Of a stretch of DNA of 29,648 nucleotides, positions 22,005-29,648 are shown in pieces. A program made the position numbers and the translations under genes. The notes beneath the pieces are model-generated. The model worked only from the letters and a program-made list of their open reading frames with translations. It searched no databases and was not told the origin of the DNA. Source of the stretch: Scenedesmus sp. ARA3 (Eukaryota; Chlorophyta; Chlorophyceae; Sphaeropleales; Scenedesmaceae). The stretch spans positions 477 through 30,124 of the forward strand of contig RWJK01000714.1 of NCBI GenBank assembly GCA_004335835.1, written 5' to 3'. The stretch's first letter is position 1; each line of letters opens with the position of its first letter.

Positions 22005-25000
22005 AGGCAGCATCCCCGTGTCCATTGGCAGCCTGCGTCGGCTGCAGTTCCTCAACCTGGCCAACAACAAGCTGAGTGGGGCGCTGCCTGGGCTGCCTGC
22101 AAGCATGAAGCTGCTCAACATCAGGTGCGCGGCAGCTGGCATCAAGCGGGNGGGGGGGGGGGAGGCGCCAATGATGCAGCGCAGCGCCATCTGTTGGGTC
22201 CTCTGTGTGTGTCTGATGGTGCTAGGTCATTGCCTGGAGCGCTGTGCACAGACTGATGAAGCTCCTGCAGGGGCAGGCCAGCCCCAGCATGGGCCTGCTG
22301 CGCGCCTGACATCCCTAGCACGCTGCTGCATCACCCCCTGCTGCTGCTGCTGCTGCTGGCTGCTGCTGCTGCTGCTGTGCAGCGGCAACTCCGTGACAGG
22401 GCGGCTGGGCAGCCTGCCGTCAGGGCTGTGGCAGCTGGACGTGGCCGACAACGACCTGGCAGGGCCGCTGCCTGGCCTGGCGGGGCTGGGGGTGCTGGAG
22501 ACGCTGGTGCTGAACAACAACCCGCGCCTGGGGGGGAGCCTGCCAGGTGGGGGGAGTGAGGGGGAGGAGGGTGGGCAGGCAATCAGTGCAGTGCTGCCGC
22601 TGCTGCTGCAAGTTGTGGGGTGTGTATGCTCCCTATGCTGCGGGTGTGGCATTGGCTGCAGACCTGCCCGGGAGCGCAACCCTCTGCAGTAGACCCTCTG
22701 CAGTAGACCCGAGGCATGCGTGCACTGCCCCTCAACACACCTACGTGCCGTGCTTCAACCTGCAGCACCACACTGGCAGCTGTCCTGTACGGCATGCTTT
22801 AGCGCGGCCAACCCCACTGGCTGCTGACTGCACCCACCTGCTCTTGTTTGTGTACTTGGCTGCTTGTGTGGCTCGCCTGCCATGCGCAGCGCTGCCGGCG
22901 CGGCTGCAGCACCTGGAGGCGGTGGGCTGCGGGCTGGTTGGCAGCCTGCCCTCCCTGTCTCGCGGCATGACGCGGCTGGACGTGAGCAACAACGCACTGG
23001 GCGGCAGCCTGGCTGGGCTGGACGCGACACACATGGAGGTGCGGCGTGGCTGAGCCGTGGCACATGCTTGTTTTCTGTTGCAGCGTGCACGCCTCGTGAT
23101 GTTGCAGTGGAGGCTGCAGGCACTCTCTGTGGCAGCCGAAAAGGTCAGTCCTGCAAGCAGCAGCACAGCGCAGCACTTGCGTATGCCAACCTACTCATCG
23201 AACTTCCGCCGTGCTGCTGCCGCTGCTGCTGCTGCCGCAGGTGCTGCGTGCGTCCAACAACAGCTTCAGTGGGGTGCTGCCTGCCTCCGCCGGCACCTCG
23301 CCGCGGCTGTTCCTGCTGGACTTGGCCCGCAACAAGCTGGGCGGCAGCCTGCCTGCTGCCTGGAGCGGGCCCCGGCTGCAGATGGTCATGCTGCAGGACA
23401 ACGAACTCACAGGTGGGGGCGGGCGGGGGGGCAGGGATGCTGGCCGTGCGCCCTGCTGCCTGCTGTGCTAGGAGTGCTTGTTTATGCTAGGAGTGTGTAT
23501 GAATGCAACAGGCTAAGCTGCGAACAGATGGTGGTGTGTGCGCTAGTTCACCACAGCAGAGGGGAGTGCTGGTGGAACAGCTGCGGCTTGCAAAGCTGCA
23601 TGTGTCGGAGGTCTCAAGCAGTTTGATGCAGAGCCAAAAGGAGTTGGCGCACCTGTCTACAACAGTGTGCTGCACAAGCACGTGACGGCTTCATATGCTG
23701 CATGACGCTCGACGGCTGTTTCTGCCTGCCCCCTGTCCCATGTGGCTGGCCTCACCATGCACAGGCACCATCCCTGCGGCGCTGGCCTCGCTGCCCCTGC
23801 TGGGCGTGCTGCGGCTGGGCGGCAACAAGCTCACAGGCTCACTCAGTGCCTTTGCAGCAGCACTCAACGACCCAGCAGCAGTAGCAGCAGCCAAGGCCCA
23901 GGCGCCAGCTGGCAGCAGCAGCAGCAGCACCAAGCCAGGCCTGAGCCGGCTGTTTGACCTGAATGTGACGTCCAATCAGCTGACGGGGCCTGTGCCTGAT
24001 CAGCTGGCCTACCTGGGCGTGTTCAACCCTAATATTACCATTCTGGTGCCTGGCAGTGACGGCGCTGCTGCCATTGCGCCACGCGTGGTGGACCTGAGCG
24101 GCAACGCACTGGCGGGGGACTGGCCACGGTGGCTGCTCAAGGCGGTGAGCTGCAGGGAGGGCAGGGCAGGGGAGCAGTGGGGTCTGCCGGCAAGGCTTTG
24201 CACAGCCGAGCGCAGCTGCAGCAGGCCTGGCAGCATGGCAGGGGGTGACTGCTGTGTGCACAAAGTCGGAACGGCGGCAGTCTAGGTTTGACATCTGTGC
24301 ATGCGTAAGCGCGTGGGCATTCACGCCGCAGCTGTGGCGCGGCATCAGAGCAGGGGCTTGGTGTGACCAAACATACTTTGCCAGTGTTCCATCGTGTGCG
24401 CCACTAGACTACTCCTCATGCTGTCCATGCTTATGTATCTGCCCCGCCCCGTGTGCCTGTCCCCGCCGCCCGTTCCCTTCTCCCCAGGTGCCGGGCACTG
24501 TGGGCACCTGCGGCTGCAGTGTGGCTGTGGACCTGGGCGGCCCCCACATGCGCCTGCCCTGCCCGCCCGAGGGCGCCAGCATTGCAGTGACAGACTTCAT
24601 GTGGCAGGCGGCAGCGGAGCAGCGCTTCGCCTGCTGGGCCCAGGGCGGCGCAGGAACAGCAGCAGCAGCAGCAGCAGGCGGAAAGGCTGCTGCTGGGCAT
24701 CAGGCGCAGCTGCTGGATTACTTGGTGAGCCCTTCAAACAACAACGGCAATGCGGCTGAGGGTGAAGGTATGGCGCTTGGTGATGGCGGCGGCCAGATCG
24801 CCGACAATCAGGCGGCGGCAGCGAAAAGGAAGGGCGTGATTGCGGGGGCTGTGGTGGGCGTGGTGGTGGGTGGTGCGGCGCTGGCGGCGCTGGCCTACTT
24901 TGTGGTGTACCGGCGGCTGCTGCAGCCCGCCAAGGCGACAGCCTTCAGGAAGTTTGAGGACGATGCAGCTGCTGCTGCTGCTGCTGCTGGGCCTGCTGCT

Positions 25001-25099
25001 AGCGGCGCGATTGACATGCAGGGGCTGCCCAGCGGGGCTACTGCTGCTGCTAGCGGGCCAGCTGTGTCAGCTGCAGAGGCAGCTGCCAGGCCTCTGTGA
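18330..25099 (+). CDS. Leucine-rich-repeat, single-pass membrane protein (receptor-like, no kinase)
   Basis: Thirteen exons join in phase: 18330-18552, 19130-19268, 19666-19882, 20169-20263, 20609-20831, 21206-21298, 21647-21821, 22007-22124, 22383-22546, 22890-23038, 23241-23412, 23765-24144 and 24488-25099. They total 2760 nt, or 919 aa. The N-terminus holds a signal peptide (MLALLSVVLLAGAAAAAA; ATG 18330 or 18354). Exons 2-3 look like a beta-sandwich (VFTFSVPPGG, KFLLSVTAFSG, VTLTV), similar in style to PPC domains. From exon 5, WVVDPC resembles a plant LRR N-cap. Exons 5-12 then encode plant-type LRRs with L-x-L-x-x-N-x-L-x-G cores (LRRLDLTGNNLEG, LQFLNLANNKLSG, LDVSNNALGG, LRLGGNKLTG). 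Exon 13 has a cysteine-rich cap, a linker and one helix at about residues 832-857 (GVIAGAVVGVVVGGAALAAL), then about 62 alanine-rich residues. There is no kinase domain. I infer a type I surface protein like plant receptor-like proteins; the ligand is unknown. Confidence 0.88.
18906..19080 (+). repeat. 37-bp intronic minisatellite, about 4.7 copies
   Basis: Units run at 18906-18942, 18943-18979, 18980-19016 and 19017-19052 (one base shorter), with a partial fifth to about 19080. Each is a pyrimidine-rich mix of cctgctgcc and cctgccgcc ending in ctaa, so each junction reads ctaacctgctgcc. The array fills the 3' part of intron 1 of the LRR gene, ending about 50 nt before the acceptor at 19129. 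The period is not a multiple of three, as expected for non-coding DNA. Confidence 0.92.
19242..19391 (+). repeat. Duplicated exon-2 end and splice donor in the LRR gene
   Basis: The 36 nt at 19242-19277 contain the last 27 nt of exon 2 and its GTGAGG donor. They recur at 19356-19391, 114 bp downstream in intron 2, with three mismatches. Both copies keep the gcgagcat|gtgagg junction. Use of the second donor from the same exon would read through the TGA formed at the first junction, so it is probably a decoy or a source of non-productive transcripts. Confidence 0.85.
20099..20168 (+). repeat. CTG-rich tract forming the acceptor of LRR exon 4
   Basis: An almost uninterrupted ctg/ctgccg tract runs straight into the CAG acceptor ending at 20168. 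It serves as the polypyrimidine tract. The phase-0 join to exon 3 and the continuing open frame LVEPEVALLRGM fix this acceptor. Confidence 0.8.
21974..22006 (+). repeat. (CTG)10-CAG forming the acceptor of LRR exon 8
   Basis: Ten perfect ctg triplets at 21974-22003 are followed directly by the cag acceptor (22004-22006). The exon that follows completes the glycine of the LSG/SIP repeat in phase. Confidence 0.88.
22151..22162 (+). other. Ambiguous base beside a G homopolymer (assembly uncertainty)
   Basis: The only N in the window is at 22151, preceded by ggg and followed by an uninterrupted G run to 22162. It lies in intron 8 of the LRR gene, so it does not affect the protein. The length of this run should not be trusted. 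Confidence 0.95.
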
Positions 25100-25380
25100 G
25101 GCAGCAGGCATGCAGCCGACAAGGGGCACTCAGGTGCAAGGCCACGGTACTCAGTGCGGCATGATGCGCAGCGCTGCAACAGCACTGCCCGGTCCTTGCA
25201 GTTTGTGGCAGCTTGCGCTGTCATTTGTGGCAGAAGTCCTGTTTGCACGCCTTATGTAGTACTACTAACGTACTTCTTTGCTGGCAAAGCGTGCTGGTAT
25301 TGACGTGTGCTGTTTCACCTGCCTGTGCTTTTGTCCTGGTGCTGTGGTGCAGCCGTGTGTATTGTGACACCCACCAGGCA

Positions 25381-25464
25381 TGCCTGGTTTGTCATTGTGA
25401 TCATGACATGCCTGGTTTGTCATTGTGATCATGACATGCCTGGTTTGTCATTGTGATCATGACA
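25381..25464 (+). repeat. 28-bp tandem repeat, three perfect copies with internal hairpin
   Basis: Identical units lie at 25381-25408, 25409-25436 and 25437-25464, each starting tgcctggtttgtcattg. Each unit contains gtcat-tgtgatc-atgac, a 5-bp inverted repeat around a 7-nt loop, so the RNA could form three small hairpins in a row. It lies about 280 nt past the LRR stop codon, probably in its 3' UTR. Confidence 0.92.
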
Positions 25465-26309
25465 TGCTCAATTCAACCTGTCTTCGTGACCAACCAGCTG
25501 CTGGCGGGTGACAATCCAAACCATCAGCATCCCGTGTGCTGCAAGATTGCACAGTCGGGAATCTCGTGCTAGCTTTTAGATGTCTTGTGGTGTAGCCGAA
25601 GAAAACAGGCATGAGTTTGTGCGTAGTGCAGAGCACAATGTGCACAACATGTGTGCATGCATGCATGCAGTGCTATGGACTAGTGCGTAGAGTGGGGTTT
25701 GGGCTGGGAGCTTGGTATGGTGTTTCCTAGCAGTACAGCCTACAGGCGGAGGTACTGCGTTGCATACAGCACTTGTTGCACGTCCTGCGCTTGCTTTGAA
25801 GTAGCACACGTGCGCATGTGTGCAGCCCTCTGCCTGCAGGCATCAACTGCCAATGGTGCTTCCAGCTTGCTGCCCAGCGCGCCGCTGGCCCTTCAGCAGC
25901 TTCCCTTGCGAAGGGTAGCGCTCTGCGTCTAGCGGCTCGAGCAATGGGCCATGCTGTCTCAATTGTCAGCAACATTGATTGCGTGATACTGAGTGAGGTG
26001 GCAGCAGTGCTAGCATGTGGTGATTGCTTGCATGGGGTGGCGCGGTGTCCTGCATGCTAGGCCGCCCATCAGTGATGGCACTGGCAGGCGGTCGTGACGA
26101 TGAGCACATGTGCAGCGATAGGTGCGGTTGCGGTTCTGGTTGTGGAGCAATCCGTGTGCAGAACATCTTTGGCTGAGCAGCTCTGCCAGAAGTGCTTGAA
26201 GGATGGAAGGGGGCAAGTTGTAGTGCTGGCCCAGTCAGCAGTCACACTATTGATGATCAGGTGCAGGTCACACGTATACATGCTTGGCACATGGCGTGTT
26301 GATTGCTCG

Positions 26310-26314
26310 TGTAA
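26310..26314 (+). terminator. Candidate TGTAA polyadenylation signal of the LRR gene
   Basis: This is the first TGTAA on the plus strand after the stop at 25099, in context cgtgtaagag. At 1.2 kb it implies a long 3' UTR, which is not rare in green algae, but the link is only positional. Confidence 0.35.
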
Positions 26315-26473
26315 GAGGAATCAACTTCCGTACTCCCCGGAACATGCTGTAGTCATTCCTCGGGCTGCATACGAGAGAGTAGAGAGCAGGCATGCGCATG
26401 CTGACATCAGACAGGCATCTGCCGCTGCAAACGTGGCGAAGTAGCATATTTACGTACTACACGACGATTAGAA

Positions 26474-26480
26474 TTATAAT
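26474..26480 (+). promoter_or_regulatory. Candidate TATA box of the patatin-like gene
   Basis: The sequence ttataat lies in a local AT-rich stretch about 115 bp upstream of the proposed start codon at 26593. Sequence and spacing fit a core promoter element. Confidence 0.4.
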
Positions 26481-26592
26481 GAAAGCGCAACAAATTTGTC
26501 CGCAGCGTCTCTGCGCCGCCCTAGGCCTTTGAAAGCACTCTGACCAGCAGCTCGTCTTCTGCACACTCAGCAACAACACTCCCCTTGATGTC

Positions 26593-29321
26593 ATGGATAC
26601 AATTTCCCATCAACCAGACACAATTACTTGTAGAAGACTTTTTGGAGGCTTCAGTCGGGCTGCACATGCCCGTCCACGTCTCATCTGCTGCAACAGCAGC
26701 AGGCCTGGACCAGGTGGGTCATGATGCCATCAGGCACTGCGCTTTGACACAATTGACACCTACTGCAGTCCCCTGAAGATTGTATACTGGTTTATAGCAT
26801 GCATAGTTTGTGCTTTTGAGTCTGTGGTTGGCATCTGGTGGTTTGTGGCGCCCAGGTGTATGCTGAGCACGCACATGCCAGGCATCCTGCAAGCTGCGCC
26901 AAGCAGCCACAGCAGCTGCTTCGCTTCCTTTTGTATATACAGGATGCCTCCTGCAAGACAAGTGGCTCCGCAAAGCTGCATCTCAGCTTTGGGCACCAGC
27001 CTCAGCCGCGCCGCGCACCGTTGGCTGTGGTCGGCTTGCGGCAGTAGCGCCGGCAGCGCCAGCAGCAGCTGGAGGAGAGGAAGCAAGTGCTCCTGCAGAC
27101 TCTGGAGCATCACTGTCAGAACAACAACAGCCGAGCACCCTAAAAGACTGCACTGAAGCCGGCGCGGATGCAACACATGTAGTGAACACAGAACAGCAGC
27201 AGCTCCGCTCAGGCTCGCCAAACTGGCCATGGGTGCAAGACACATTCAGCAGCAGCACCGCCAACAGCAGCAGCACAAGCAAACCTGCCAGCAGCAGCAG
27301 CAGCAGCAGCAGCAGCAATGCTGTGGTCAAGCTGCCGCTGCCGTCATTCTGGGAGCTGCCTGCCGCGTGGGACCTGCCCAGGCAGCTGGCTCAGCTGGCC
27401 AGCATGGCCAGCCCAGCTAGCACACCACCACCCACACCCGAGCCAATCAGCAGCAGCAGCAGCAGCAAGGTAGGGACGGGGCGTCAGGCTGGCGGAAGGC
27501 CACATTCACCGTCAACACAGCGGCACCTTGCTAGGTCCCTGGCATCAGCGCTGCGCCAGATGCGCCCCAGCAGCAGCAGCAGCAGCAGCAGCAAGAGTGG
27601 TAGCAGTGCCAGAAACAGCAGCAGCAAGAGCGGTGCAGCAACTGCCCTCGATAGCGCAACTCTGGCGGCGGCGCAGCTGCTGCAGCAAGTGCGTGACGCA
27701 GCATCTGATGCCGCGTGGGAGGCGTTTGTTGAGGGCGTGCAGCTGCAGGCCGCAGATGCGCTGCAGCTGACCACAGTGCAGGCCTCCATCACCGCCAGCT
27801 ATGCAGCGGATGACCTGGCACTGCCAGTCGGCGGCAGCCAGGACAGCAGCACAGCAGGTGCTGGTGTGCAAGATGGCAGCATAGCCTCAGCAGCAGATGC
27901 ATACGCAGCTCAAATGAACATGGCAGGGCGGCACTTGATCACGCACATACCGCCAGTAACGTCCTCACAGGCAAGCAGCATGCATGAGCACCAGAAGCAA
28001 CAGCAGCAGCAGCAGCAGCAGAGGCGACAGCATGAAGAGGAACTGGACATTGCTGCAGGATCAGCCCAACACCAAGATGGACAGCAGCAGAGCCAGCAGC
28101 AGCAGCAGGCTGGGATGCAGTACCTGGACCCGCTGGCAAGCATGCGTGACGCAGTGCCTGGGCACACAGCATACGACTTTGCACGGCTGCAGCTGCTTGA
28201 CGCAGACAGGCAGCAGCAGCAGCAACATCGCTCTGTGGCAGCGGGCAATGGTGCAACATCCCACGGCAGCAACAAGGCGAGCAACATCAAGTCCAGCCTA
28301 CCCACCAATCAGGCAATCAGCAACGGCAGCAAGCACAACAGCCCTGTACAGGATGCAGCACAAAGCACAATCAACAACGGCACCAGCAGCAGGCCTGCAG
28401 GGCAGCCGCAAGCAGCCCCCCTCATCAGCCCGCTGGTCACCTACGCATCCCTCAACAGCATAGGCAACGTGCATGAGCCCAGCGAAGGGATTGCGACCCA
28501 GCAGCTGCCGCCTGCACCCAGCAGCAGCGGCAGTGGCAGCAGCAGTGCCGCCGCTGCTGCCGCGGCCTTCCCCAAGTACGAGTACCTGGTGTTTGGGGGC
28601 GGCGGCGCGCGCTGCTTTGGGTATGCTGGCGCGCTGCATGCGCTGCGGCAGCTGGGGCTGCTGGGTCGGCTGCGGGGGGTCAGCGGCAGCAGCGGCGGCG
28701 CGGTGTACGCGCTGCTGGCGGCGCTGCGCTTCAGGTGCGGGCAAAGGGGTGGTGGGTGATATGTGCTGGGTGAAGCTGGCGGGCGGCATGCCTGCATGTC
28801 TGCAGTGCTTGGGTGTGGGGCTGGCAGCCACTGTATCAGTGCAGGTATGGGCCGCTGTTGCGCAGTGCGGTTGCATGGCAGCTTGCAGGATTTGCCTTGG
28901 TCAAGGGTTCAGCAGTCGTTGGTGGCATGGGGTAGCGCTTTGGCGGCACTGCTGGCTGGAGTTTCAGAGGGAGGCGCGTCGTGACTGTACTGTGCTGCCC
29001 CTGCTGCTGCTGCTGCTGCTGCAGTGTGCCTGAGGTGCAGGCTGCCATGGGCACACTGCCGGAGACAGAGACGCTGAGCTGGCTGCGGCTCAACAGCAGG
29101 TGGGGCTGTTGTGGGAGGGCGCGAGGCTGCTGTGCAGCACTGGTCATCACAGCAGCCGGGTCCAGTTCACATAGTGCAGCTGTCGCAGGATTTTGTCTTA
29201 GAGCGGTGCTGCTGATAGTGACTGGCTGCCACAGCAGCGCGGCGCTAGCTTTTCCAGTTGACATAGAACAGTGGTCGCAAGGGCTTTGTCTTGGAGTGAT
29301 GCTGATGGTAGTCATTGGTGT

Positions 29322-29363
<42 letters not shown>

Positions 29364-29648
29364 AGGCTTGGTCTGAGCGACGGCGAGGCGACTTTCAGGC
29401 AGATTGAAGCGGTGAGCTGCAGGGGCAGGACGCTGGTGTTTGCATTGCTGGAAACTGGCGGACACCCAGGGCACTGCCATGCAAAAGCAACTTGATCCTG
29501 CCATGCTGCAGCCGTGCATGCTTCAACTGCTACAACAAGCAAGCTGTCGCTCTTGTGGTGGTTGCCACTGCTGCCAGCTGCAGCGCCCCCTGCTTTCACG
29601 CTACGCCTGCCTGTTCCTCCTCCTCCGCATCCCCGTGCCCCCCACCAC
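26593..29648 (+). CDS. Patatin-like phospholipase with predicted organelle transit peptide (3' end outside window)
   Basis: Four exons join in phase: 26593-26713, 26943-28734, 29025-29099 and 29366-29411, giving 678 codons; the gene continues beyond the window. Exon 1 encodes MDTISHQPDTITCRRLFGGF and then more Arg/Ser-rich sequence, typical of a plastid or mitochondrial transit peptide. Its GTGGGT donor joins in phase to a strong pyrimidine-rich acceptor ending ATACAG at 26942. Residues about 55-585 are low-complexity (serine, glutamine and alanine runs). The patatin domain then starts: EYLVFGGGGARCFGYAGAL holds the glycine-rich oxyanion loop (28595-28606). GVSGSSGGAVYALLAAL holds the G-x-S-x-G nucleophile elbow, with Ser codon 28691-28693 (residue 624). 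Exons 3-4 (ETLSWLRLNSR, LGLSDGEATFRQIEA) fit the next patatin segment. The family hydrolyses acyl groups of lipids using a Ser-Asp dyad; the Asp is not in the window. The final bases are C-rich, probably the tract before the next acceptor. Confidence 0.87.
29324..29365 (+). repeat. (CTG)13-CAG forming the acceptor of patatin-like exon 4
   Basis: Thirteen perfect ctg triplets (29324-29362) lead directly into the cag acceptor at 29363-29365. The short exon that follows joins in phase and encodes RLGLSDGEATFRQIEA. This is the longest perfect triplet run I see in the window. Confidence 0.88.

Larger units (their letters stand above)
25100..26592. other. 3' UTR/flank of LRR gene and promoter of patatin-like gene
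   Basis: About 1.5 kb without a supported gene. Open frames here are short and without character. The first plus-strand TGTAA after the LRR stop is at 26310-26314, so the 3' UTR could be about 1.2 kb. The stretch contains the 28-bp hairpin repeat at 25381-25464, a gcat run at about 25656-25668 and, near its end, a TATA-like element for the next gene. Confidence 0.6.

Noticed and set aside
25381..25464. CRISPR-like array (28-bp repeats)
   Set aside because: The copies are directly adjacent with no spacers and lie in eukaryotic intergenic DNA, so this is a tandem repeat.
27182..27184. GTG at 27182 as the start of the patatin-like gene
   Set aside because: The frame stays open well upstream of it. 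A strong pyrimidine-rich acceptor at 26942 joins in phase to an ATG exon with transit-peptide character at 26593.

Overview
The window looks like nuclear DNA of a green alga (Chlorophyta; a chlamydomonadalean or sphaeroplealean is my best guess). It is GC-rich and full of CAG/CTG triplet runs. Genes are split by many short introns with GTGAGN/GTGCGN donors and NTGCAG acceptors. A TGTAA poly(A) signal typical of chlorophytes follows one gene closely. Two proteins belong to plant or green-algal families: a LUMINIDEPENDENS-like protein and an octotricopeptide-repeat (OPR)-like protein. I see no rRNA, tRNA, CRISPR array or intact transposon.

I reconstructed five protein genes by reading both strands and joining exons so that splice sites and reading phase agree. 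(1) 1778-5747, minus, 8 exons: a secreted cysteine-rich protein of 743 aa with ephrin-receptor-like (GCC2/GCC3) repeats and a C-terminal PAN/apple-like region. (2) 7063-12819, minus, 8 exons: a 1140-aa LUMINIDEPENDENS-like nuclear protein with a divergent homeodomain, a TFIIS-N-type helical domain and a long glutamine-rich C-terminus. (3) 13258-17725, plus, one tiny first exon (tentative) and one 4.2-kb exon: a 1419-aa OPR-like protein, probably organelle-targeted. (4) 18330-25099, plus, 13 exons: a 919-aa leucine-rich-repeat protein with a signal peptide, one transmembrane helix and a short tail without kinase. (5) 26593 to beyond the window end, plus: a patatin-like phospholipase with a predicted transit peptide and about 550 aa of low-complexity sequence before the catalytic domain.

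Genes 2 and 3 are divergent and share an upstream region of about 440 bp. Genes 1 and 2 are in tandem on the minus strand, and genes 3, 4 and 5 are in tandem on the plus strand. These are separate eukaryotic transcription units, with no sign of a shared pathway. By compartment there are two extracellular or cell-surface proteins (1 and 4), one nuclear regulator (2) and two probable organelle proteins (3 and 5).

The points most worth a second look are: the LUMINIDEPENDENS-like protein with its prion-like glutamine tail; CTG runs that form the 3' splice sites of many introns; an intronic 37-bp minisatellite whose units each carry a branch-point-like motif; a duplicated exon end with its splice donor; and a perfect triple 28-bp hairpin repeat downstream of the LRR gene.
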